Positions 57,178 to 64,000 of a stretch of 64,000 nucleotides of DNA are shown piece by piece. Position 1 is the first letter of the stretch, and every line of letters begins with the position of its first letter. A program made the position numbers and the translations under genes. The notes under the pieces are model-generated. The model was not told where the DNA came from. It saw only the letters and a program-made list of their open reading frames with translations, and ran no database searches. Source of the stretch: Chitinophaga filiformis (GTDB lineage Bacteria > Bacteroidota > Bacteroidia > Chitinophagales > Chitinophagaceae); the NCBI RefSeq assembly GCF_023100805.1, contig NZ_CP095855.1, positions 4,195,001 through 4,259,000 on the forward strand, read 5' to 3'.

Positions 57178-60100
57178 TACACTTTATATTCATTTAGGAT
57201 GTTTGCGATTTCGTCGTCAGAGATCAGGCTGATCTCAGCGATCAGCAGTTCTTCCGGATCCGGGGCAGTTTTATGGCTTGCTGAAAAAAGGCAGCGGGAC
57301 AATGCCGTGATAGTCGGATACTGGAAGAAGTGGGATATGGGAATGGGAATACCGGTGACGGCCACCAGCTTATTTTTGAGTGTGTTGAGCATCATGGAAT
57401 CAAAGCCTGTTTCAAAATAGGGCCTGTCTGTTACCAGCGTTTCATCGGGCGCCAGTCCCAATACATCTTTGGCAAGTCCTTTCACCAGTTCCAGCATGCT
57501 TTCTTCATCTTCGGGCAATACAGCCGTTTTCAGGGTAGCATCTTCTTCTGATGGGGTCTTATACCATCCGGTAGGGAGATAAGGTTGTAACCAGCCTGGA
57601 AATGCCTGTCCGGGGGTAATATGTAAAGCGGCATACACCGCGCCGTTTGCATTGAGCAGTGATTCCATCAGCCTGATGCCTTCCCCGCTTTCAAAAGGCC
57701 GTACGCCCAACTCTTCAAAGCGGGCGGCCAGGGCTGCCGCCATACCGGAATGCTTCCAGGGCCCCCAGCAAATGCTGATACACGGTAGCTGTTGCGCTTT
57801 GCGCAGCTGGGCCAGTGTATTCAGCAGGTAGTTGGCAGCGCCATAATTCGTTTGTCCGGCGTTGCCCGTCAGGGATACGGTGGAGGAGAACAATACAAAG
57901 AAGTCCGGCTGCCATTGCTGACTTAACCGATGCAGTTCCCAGGCATGCTGCACTTTGCCTTCAAATATGGAAGCAAAGCTTTCCGCAGTATGCGATACCA
58001 GCAGTTTATCGTTGATGGCGCCGGCGGTGTGAATGATGCCTTTGATGCTGGCAATACCAGCAGCGGCCAGGTGTTGTTGTAAAGATCCACCGGTGTTCAT
58101 CCTGAGATAGGTAATGCGGCAGCCCTGCTGTTCCCATTGGGAGGAGAGCGTCTCTCTTAAAGGCCCTCTGCCGGTGATCACAATATGCCGGGCGCCTTTC
58201 TGTATCAGCCATTGCACGACCAGCGTTCCCAGGCTGCCAAAGCCGCCGGTCACGAGGTAGGTACTGTCTGGCCGAATGGACAGGGATTTTGTTTTTTGAA
58301 TGAGAGGCTGCTCTTCCAGGACAGGCATGAACCACTGGCCATCCCTGATCACAAATTGTAATCCGGAAGAAGGCAGCTGTTGGCTGAGCAGCGCCAGCGC
58401 GGGATCATATTCGCTGGCGCTGACATCTGCAATTTGCAATGCTACATGTTCAAGTTCGTGTTTCAGGGAAATAAAGAATCCCCACAGCATACTGCTCTGC
58501 AGGTTGGCAACTGCATGATGCTGGTGTACATTGTTGGTGACAATGATAAATCTTTCACAGGAAGCCAGCCGGATCTTCGCGGTCAGCGCCACAATATGTA
58601 AGAGCTCCTGCTGGTCAATACTGGAGGTGCCTGCATCAAAAAGGTTAGCGATATAACAGATCGTCATATTCTGACCTAATTCAGGTATTGCGCTGATATG
58701 AGCAATGGCTGCGGCTTTGCCGGCGGGGCGCAGTTGTTGCTGCCATCGTTTGGCCACTTCCTGCTGCTGATCATAGACGATCAGGTGTATGTCGGCGGCT
58801 GGCGCAGCTGCAGGTTCGATCTTCTTATATACAAGTTCAGGAATAGTATTGTCAATGACAGCTGTATGGGCAATTTGTTTGCCTTGTCCTGCTACAAACA
58901 GCGGCATCCAGTATTTCCTTCGCTGGAAGGGATATGGCGCCATTGCCAGGTGCTGCAGCTGATAGCCGCTTTCCCCTTGTTTCCAGTCTACCTGTATGCC
59001 ATTTCTTTGCAGGATAGCAAGGCTTTCCAGGAACTGCGCAAGGGCAGATCTGCCTCTTCTTAAGGAAGGAATGGCTTCCATGGAGGGCAGCTGCAGATTG
59101 CTGACCATGTTGGTCAACACTGGTTGGGGGCCTAATTCCAGGCATATCGTACAGCCTGATTGTTGTAAGGCATGTATAGAATCGTTATACCGCACGGCCT
59201 GTAACATATGTTTCGACCAGTAGGCAGGGTCTTGCTGCTGCGCTTCTGTCAGCACAAGCCCGGTAATATTGGAAATGATGGGAATTGCTGCCTGACCTTT
59301 CCTGATCTTTGCGCTTGTCTGCATCAACGCTGCCGCTGCGGGTTCCATTAAAGGAGAATGGAATGCATGCGAGACATTCAGCGGTGAAGCGGAAACATCC
59401 CCCGGGTTGTTCTTTAATAATTGCAACTGGTCCGCCTTTCCCGATACAACGGTTTGCTGTGGCGCATTCACACAGGCGATATACAGGTCCAGTCCGAGAC
59501 TTGTTATCAGTTCCCTGGCTTTTGATTCTGAAACATTCAGCGACATCATGCCGGTGCCTGCGGGCAGTTCCTGCATCAGCCTGGCCCTGTCGCTGATCAG
59601 CATAATGGCGTCTTCCGGCGTGAGTGACCCCGCTACCACTGCCGCGGTGAACTCTCCTATGCTGTGCCCCATTACGATGGCCGGAGTGACGCCGAAACTC
59701 CTGTACAATACAGACAGCGCATAAGACAGGCAGAAGAGGGCTGGCTGGGTAAAGCGTGTCTGATCGATCTTCTTATCAGGGTCTTCTTTGAAAATTATAT
59801 CTGACAATGAGCTGCCGTTATTATACTTCGCATACAACTGACTGCATTCATCTATGGCCTGGCGGAAGACGGGATAATATTCATAGAGCTCTTTTCCCAT
59901 GCCGGTGTATTGCGAGCCCTGTCCGGTGAACTGGAAACCGATGGTATGTTTGAGCTGTTTACAGTATACCGCCTGTTCTTCGGTGAACTTAGCCAGGGAT
60001 GCCACAAGGCTTTCCTTACTGTTTGCTATACAGTGCCAGTGATAAGGCAGCAGGTTATTCCTCCTGTTGATGTTGTACGTAATGTCGCCGATGGCGTCTG

Positions 60101-63100
60101 TTGTGGCGGATGCATAACGCTGCAGCTCATGTACCATTTCCTTCAGTGCGGGAATGGAATGGGCGGATAGTGTACAGGCATAACAACCTTTATCGGGTGA
60201 TATATACCTGTTAAATGCAGGCGCTTCGATGATGGCATGTGCATTCGTGCCACTGAAACCAAATGAACTGATACCGGCAAGCCTTCTTTTATCTGCAGGC
60301 CAGCTGACTGGTTTGTCTACGACTTTTATTTTAGCTGTTTCCCATGGAACCAGCGGATTGGGATTATGAAAATGGAGATTGGCGGGGATCTGCTGGTGAC
60401 GGAAAGATAAAAGTATCTTTATTAGTCCGGCGATACCGGCGGCAGATTCGAGATGGCCTATATTGGATTTGAGGCTACCGGTTAATAATGCCTGTTGCCT
60501 GTTGGTGGTATGGTAAGCCTGTTGTAGTGCTTCCAGCTCCAGCGGATCGCCGAGGGAGGTGCCGGTGCCATGTGCCTCCACGTAATCTACTTCTTCCGGT
60601 GCAATACCTGCCATCTGGATGGCTTTGCCCAGCAACCGCTGTTGGGCCAGTCCGTTAGGCGCCGTGAGGCCGTTGCTTTTTCCATCCTGGTTAATGGCGG
60701 AACTGCGTATAACGCCCAGTATAGCATCTCCGTTCTCTATGGCGCTGGCCAATGGTTTCAAAACAATGAGGGCGCAACCTTCTCCGCGGCCATAACCATC
60801 TGCGGCAGCGTCAAAGGTCTTACACCTGCCATCGGGCGATAAAGCCTGTATCCTTGTCAGTGCTACCGTTGGTTCAGGGGCCAGCATGAGGTTGACGCCA
60901 CCGGCAATAGCCATGGAGCAGTCGCCCGACTGCAAACTCTTACATGCATAATGAATAGCTACCAGTGAGGAAGAGCAGGCGGTATTGATCACCATTGCCG
61001 GGCCGCCCAGATCAAAGAAATAGGACAGCCTGCCCGCCGCTGTACTGGTGATGGTTCCTGTCAGGGAATAGGGATCAATCGCTTCCATGTCGTCAGAACA
61101 GATATGCGCCCGCATATAGTCGCTGTGGCTCAGCCCGAGGAACACACCGGTATCTGTGTGCCGGATGGCCGGAAGCGGATAGCCTGCATCCTGCAGGGCA
61201 AGGAAAGCCGTTTCCAGCAGCATGCGTTGCTGCGGGTCCAGGGCAGCTGCTTCTTTTGGTGAAATGCCAAAGAAACCCGCATCAAACAGTTCGGGGTGAT
61301 CTACAAAACTACCTGCGGCAAATGCCTTGTTGCCATCCGGCATCTGCCACCTTTCTACCGGTACGGCAGTCACCGGGTCGATACCTTTGATCAGCAGTTC
61401 CCACAACTTTTCCGGATCATTGGCACCGCCCGGGAACTTGCCAGCCATACCAATAATGGCTACCGGCCCGAATGCCGCCTGCGGGCTTACAACATGTTTT
61501 TCCTGTTGTTTTACCGTGGCCAGGTGTTCTGCCAGCCGGTGAATGGTTGGATATTCAAATACGACGGTAGGGCTTAAATTCAATTGTGTGATATGATTGA
61601 TCCTGTTGATCAGTTCCGTGCCTTTCAGGGAGTCGAATCCCAGATCGGTGAGCGGTACATCTGTCTGTATATCGGCAATGCCAAATAAGGTGGCAATTTC
61701 CTGCTGTATCAGTTGTATGTAGGTGCCATATTGTGATATTTTATTTTCAGCGGGCGCTCTCCCGGAAAGATATTCCGCTGCCAGTTTTCTTCTTTGCAGT
61801 TTACCACTGGTTGTTTTCGGCATGCGGCTTACCGGCACTACTGCCTTCACTACAAGGCCAAAATGTTTCATGATGGCCTTCCTGACCTGTTCTGCAATAG
61901 GGCCGAACTGTTGTTCAGCGCCCCTGTACTGCACGAAGATGATCAGTTCTTCACCATTATCGTTATCAGGGACGGAGGCTGCCGCTGTTTTGGTGAGCGC
62001 GAAGAGTTTCCCGTCTTCCGCTTCCAGCACTCGTTCCAGGTCGTAGGGATAATAGTTCAGGCCATTGATGATGATCATCTCTTTCTCACGGCCTGCGATA
62101 TACAAATTGCCTTCATGAATAAAACCGGTGTCCCCGGTTTTCAGCCAGCCGTCTGCAGTGAAGGTGTCCTTATCATCCAGCTGATAATAACCGGGGGTAA
62201 TGCTCCGCCCTTTTAACTGGATGTTACCTGTTCTGCCCTCTTCGAGTGGCTGGTCGCGCTTATCCACGATCCTGAGCTCCACATATTGGGATGCCTGCCC
62301 GCAGGATACCAGCGTAATAGCCTGTGGCGATCCTTCGGGTACGAATTCAACAGTCCCTTCCTGTTGCAGGCTTAACCTGTTCACGGTAAGGGTTATGACC
62401 GGCGTACAGGAGGGATGGAAAGAGGCCATTAAGGTGGCTTCTGCCATACCATAAGCAGGCAGCATCACCTCACTGCTGATATTGTATGGTTTGAGTGCTG
62501 TAATGAATTGTGTTATGAGGGGATAGGAGATACTTTCAGCGCCGTTGTAGATGGATCGCAGGCAACTGAGGTCCCACATTACTTCCTGCTTTTTACTTTC
62601 AAAGTCCTGCAGGAAATATTTGTAACCAAAGTTCGGGGAATAACCGATATTCCCCCGGTGCTGATCTACTTTGTGCATCCATATCATAGGATGCCTGATG
62701 AACAGTGCGGTGGGGATCAGTACAAGGTTGAATCCCACGAGTAGGGACTTCAACAGGCAACCCACCAGACCCATATCGTGCGTAAGCGGTAGCCATGATA
62801 CACCGGTTTCTCCGGTCTTCATGTCGGCGCTTTTTGCAATGGCAGCTACATTGCTCAGCACATTCATATGGGTGATCATGATGCCCTTGGGTAGCCCCGT
62901 AGAACCGGAAGAGAATTGCAAATAGGCAACATCATGAGGTGAGCCGGCATGGCTGATATCAGCGGGCTTAATATCTGCTGTCCACTGTATTATAAAGGGT
63001 TGAATATCCTGCCACCATTGTGCGTCGCTGCCAGTAAAGAACTGTTCCAGCCTTGAGCGGCTTTCATTGTCTGCAAAGAGGAAAGGGCGCTTCATGATGC

Positions 63101-63425
63101 GCCATGCGTTCCGGATCTTCTGTTTATGCTCGTCCTGCGTACCGGTGGCCAGCGGTACGGCAATAATACCTCCCAGTATACACGCGAGAAAAGCAATGAC
63201 GAATTTCTTATTATCGTCTGTCTGTATCAGTAATTCATCTCCTTTGCTGACGCCATGCTGCGTAAAATGCCCCAGCAGGCCTTTGGCAGCATGGATCAGT
63301 TGCTCATGGGTCAGGGTATCTTCTTCAGCGATCCCTTTAACGAAAATGATCTTTCTTTCTGCAAGGTCTGTACGATTGAGAAGGGCGGTATGTATGTCCG
63401 GGAATTGAATAAAGGGCTGCTGCAT
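57177..63425 (-). CDS. FAAL-ACP-KS-AT-KR-ACP, starter and first extension PKS
   Basis: This is a 2082-residue starter synthase. The N-terminal fatty acyl-AMP ligase (about 1-580; FSSGSTGLPKG near 172, WLPLTHDMGLVG) activates a fatty acid and loads ACP1 (LGFDSLKG, Ser near 598). The KS (about 665-1090) has NTACSSS (near 814; the usual D before TACSSS is N), AHGTGTS and SNIGHLES. The AT (about 1170-1480) has GHSIGE and HAFHS, the latter marking malonyl-CoA use. KR has TGGFGSLG (near 1728) and Tyr in GQTNYGAANY (near 1857), and there is no DH or ER. ACP2 has TGFDSMM (near 2010). The C-terminus ISDDEIANILNEY resembles the docking tail seen at the end of the KS-KR-ACP protein. It is the only AT seen in the cluster and may also serve the two AT-less modules. 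Confidence 0.9.
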   Translation of the reverse strand: MQQPFIQFPDIHTALLNRTDLAERKIIFVKGIAEEDTLTHEQLIHAAKGLLGHFTQHGVSKGDELLIQTDDNKKFVIAFLACILGGIIAVPLATGTQDEHKQKIRNAWRIMKRPFLFADNESRSRLEQFFTGSDAQWWQDIQPFIIQWTADIKPADISHAGSPHDVAYLQFSSGSTGLPKGIMITHMNVLSNVAAIAKSADMKTGETGVSWLPLTHDMGLVGCLLKSLLVGFNLVLIPTALFIRHPMIWMHKVDQHRGNIGYSPNFGYKYFLQDFESKKQEVMWDLSCLRSIYNGAESISYPLITQFITALKPYNISSEVMLPAYGMAEATLMASFHPSCTPVITLTVNRLSLQQEGTVEFVPEGSPQAITLVSCGQASQYVELRIVDKRDQPLEEGRTGNIQLKGRSITPGYYQLDDKDTFTADGWLKTGDTGFIHEGNLYIAGREKEMIIINGLNYYPYDLERVLEAEDGKLFALTKTAAASVPDNDNGEELIIFVQYRGAEQQFGPIAEQVRKAIMKHFGLVVKAVVPVSRMPKTTSGKLQRRKLAAEYLSGRAPAENKISQYGTYIQLIQQEIATLFGIADIQTDVPLTDLGFDSLKGTELINRINHITQLNLSPTVVFEYPTIHRLAEHLATVKQQEKHVVSPQAAFGPVAIIGMAGKFPGGANDPEKLWELLIKGIDPVTAVPVERWQMPDGNKAFAAGSFVDHPELFDAGFFGISPKEAAALDPQQRMLLETAFLALQDAGYPLPAIRHTDTGVFLGLSHSDYMRAHICSDDMEAIDPYSLTGTITSTAAGRLSYFFDLGGPAMVINTACSSSLVAIHYACKSLQSGDCSMAIAGGVNLMLAPEPTVALTRIQALSPDGRCKTFDAAADGYGRGEGCALIVLKPLASAIENGDAILGVIRSSAINQDGKSNGLTAPNGLAQQRLLGKAIQMAGIAPEEVDYVEAHGTGTSLGDPLELEALQQAYHTTNRQQALLTGSLKSNIGHLESAAGIAGLIKILLSFRHQQIPANLHFHNPNPLVPWETAKIKVVDKPVSWPADKRRLAGISSFGFSGTNAHAIIEAPAFNRYISPDKGCYACTLSAHSIPALKEMVHELQRYASATTDAIGDITYNINRRNNLLPYHWHCIANSKESLVASLAKFTEEQAVYCKQLKHTIGFQFTGQGSQYTGMGKELYEYYPVFRQAIDECSQLYAKYNNGSSLSDIIFKEDPDKKIDQTRFTQPALFCLSYALSVLYRSFGVTPAIVMGHSIGEFTAAVVAGSLTPEDAIMLISDRARLMQELPAGTGMMSLNVSESKARELITSLGLDLYIACVNAPQQTVVSGKADQLQLLKNNPGDVSASPLNVSHAFHSPLMEPAAAALMQTSAKIRKGQAAIPIISNITGLVLTEAQQQDPAYWSKHMLQAVRYNDSIHALQQSGCTICLELGPQPVLTNMVSNLQLPSMEAIPSLRRGRSALAQFLESLAILQRNGIQVDWKQGESGYQLQHLAMAPYPFQRRKYWMPLFVAGQGKQIAHTAVIDNTIPELVYKKIEPAAAPAADIHLIVYDQQQEVAKRWQQQLRPAGKAAAIAHISAIPELGQNMTICYIANLFDAGTSSIDQQELLHIVALTAKIRLASCERFIIVTNNVHQHHAVANLQSSMLWGFFISLKHELEHVALQIADVSASEYDPALALLSQQLPSSGLQFVIRDGQWFMPVLEEQPLIQKTKSLSIRPDSTYLVTGGFGSLGTLVVQWLIQKGARHIVITGRGPLRETLSSQWEQQGCRITYLRMNTGGSLQQHLAAAGIASIKGIIHTAGAINDKLLVSHTAESFASIFEGKVQHAWELHRLSQQWQPDFFVLFSSTVSLTGNAGQTNYGAANYLLNTLAQLRKAQQLPCISICWGPWKHSGMAAALAARFEELGVRPFESGEGIRLMESLLNANGAVYAALHITPGQAFPGWLQPYLPTGWYKTPSEEDATLKTAVLPEDEESMLELVKGLAKDVLGLAPDETLVTDRPYFETGFDSMMLNTLKNKLVAVTGIPIPISHFFQYPTITALSRCLFSASHKTAPDPEELLIAEISLISDDEIANILNEYKV

Positions 63426-63434
63426 AATAGTGCG

Positions 63435-64000
63435 TTATTGAGAGATGATCTTACCATATTCCATTTCTATCACCCTGTCGAACTGTTCGGTGTACTTGTC
63501 ATCGTGAGAAACCATGATGATAGTTTTCCCTTTCAGACGGAAGGAGGGTAGTATTTCAGTATAGAAGAATTTCTTGAAACCGGGGTCCTGGTCGGCCGTC
63601 ACCTCATCAAGTATCATAATAGGCTTATCTTCCAGCAATGTGCAGATCAGCGCCAGTCTTTTACGCTGGCCGGTAGACAATCTTACATTGCTGAAGTTCG
63701 TTCCGTTGAAATGTGTTTTATGAGATAGTCCCATCAGGTTGATGTACTCATTCACCTTATCGGCATTGAGGTTGGGAATGCCGTATATTTTTGGGAACAA
63801 ATGGAAATCGGTAAAGATGGTGGAGAACCAGAACCTGTAATCCTCCTTGTTGAAGTTCCGGAGCTCTGTTCCGTTCACCAGGATACGGCCGGATGCCGGA
63901 TGATAGAGATTGGTCAGTACTTTCAGGAAGGTTGACTTTCCACTTCCGTTGCCACCGATGATGCAGTTAAGCGATCCTTTTTTCAATGTGAAGTTGATGG
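63435..64000 (-). CDS. Cyclic-peptide export ABC transporter, C-terminal ATPase (5' end outside window)
   Basis: This is the last ~188 residues of a transporter with Walker A GGNGSGKST, signature LSTGQRKRLALI, Walker B PIMILDEVTADQDP and the switch His in VSHDD. The DEVTADQDP stretch followed by KKFFYTEILP is characteristic of the SyrD/PvdE-type peptide exporters that carry siderophores and syringomycin-like peptides. The frame runs out of the window at 64000 and the membrane half lies beyond it. The TTG at 63986 is not a true start. It lies 9 bp before the FAAL gene in the same direction, so it heads the minus operon as seen here. It should export the finished lipopeptide or its precursor across the inner membrane. 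Confidence 0.88.
   Translation of the reverse strand, partial: INFTLKKGSLNCIIGGNGSGKSTFLKVLTNLYHPASGRILVNGTELRNFNKEDYRFWFSTIFTDFHLFPKIYGIPNLNADKVNEYINLMGLSHKTHFNGTNFSNVRLSTGQRKRLALICTLLEDKPIMILDEVTADQDPGFKKFFYTEILPSFRLKGKTIIMVSHDDKYTEQFDRVIEMEYGKIISQ

Larger units (their letters stand above)
19369..64000. other. Hybrid PKS-NRPS lipopeptide biosynthetic gene cluster (right end outside window)
   Basis: The cluster consists of two convergent operons. The plus operon (19369-55435) is type II TE, KS-KR-ACP, KS-ACP-AMT-C, TauD, I-A-PCP-C-A-PCP-C, I-A-PCP-E, C-A-PCP-C-PCP-C, TauD-aldolase, I-A-PCP-C-A-PCP-TE (I is a degenerate C-like domain). The minus operon (from beyond 64000 to 55432) is ABC exporter, FAAL-ACP-KS-AT-KR-ACP, carbamoyltransferase. 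Gaps are mostly under 20 bp, with start-stop overlaps of TAATG type at 29255 and 57177. Hand-read specificity codes give Asn, Tyr/Phe, Asn (epimerised), Ser, unknown, Asp, Thr. Iturin and mycosubtilin families share the FAAL/AMT start and a heptapeptide. No phosphopantetheinyl transferase or MbtH-like gene lies in the window. Confidence 0.85.

Noticed and set aside
19369..64000. A halogenase role for the TauD-like enzymes
   Set aside because: Both keep the carboxylate in HxE; halogenases of this fold have Gly or Ala there.
1..64000. CRISPR arrays, tRNA, rRNA, complete insertion sequences, phage genes
   Set aside because: No regularly spaced repeats, cloverleaf-like genes, transposase or phage structural genes were seen on either strand.

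Overview
The window looks like chromosomal DNA of a Bacteroidota bacterium, most likely Chitinophaga or a close relative. The evidence is the almost complete lack of Shine-Dalgarno-like sequences before starts, Bacteroidota-typical families (HYC_CC_PP protein, DUF3347 lipoprotein, GH35 beta-galactosidase, Cys-rich SH3 protein), many lipoprotein signals, and roughly balanced GC with giant NRPS genes. The genus is inferred.

Left part (1-11.3 kb): the C-terminal end of a GH35 beta-galactosidase, a small unknown gene, and then a copper/silver-type metal resistance locus on the + strand. It encodes an HYC_CC_PP protein, a CusA-like RND pump split into two reading frames, a TolC-like outer-membrane factor, two CusB-like adaptors that each carry an N-terminal metal-binding CPMHP domain, a DUF3347 lipoprotein and a His-rich CopB-type P-ATPase.

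Middle part (11.3-19.4 kb): an accessory stretch with a long imperfect inverted repeat, a small lipoprotein, a clear bidirectional terminator, an outer-membrane-like protein, a decayed secreted gene, a Cys-rich SH3 protein, hypothetical proteins, a LuxR-type regulator whose receiver lacks the phospho-acceptor Asp, and a compact trio of SPFH/band-7 protein, DUF697 protein and small membrane protein.

Right part (19.4-64 kb): a hybrid PKS-NRPS cluster in two convergent operons whose ends overlap by 3 bp. The minus-strand operon encodes a cyclic-peptide-type ABC exporter (cut by the window edge), FAAL-ACP-KS-AT-KR-ACP and an O-carbamoyltransferase. The plus-strand operon encodes a type II thioesterase, KS-KR-ACP, KS-ACP-aminotransferase-C, a SyrP/TauD-like hydroxylase, four NRPS proteins and a TauD-aldolase fusion, and ends in a thioesterase. 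Read as an assembly line it predicts a fatty acid extended by three ketide units into a beta-amino, dihydroxy, possibly carbamoylated acyl chain. This is joined to a heptapeptide predicted from hand-read specificity codes as Asn - Tyr/Phe - D-Asn - Ser - X - Asp - Thr, where X is an A-less module. The design is iturin/mycosubtilin-like: beta-amino fatty acid, seven residues, Asn-Tyr-Asn start.

The most distinctive feature is that each of the three Asn/Asp-activating A domains follows an extra, catalytically dead C-like domain at the N-terminus of its protein, placed directly after a normal C domain at the end of the preceding protein. This matches the interface domains that recruit beta-hydroxylases in some siderophore NRPSs. 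Two TauD-like hydroxylase genes sit immediately before two of these proteins. One is fused to an intact-looking class II aldolase domain, a combination I cannot assign to a known pathway step.
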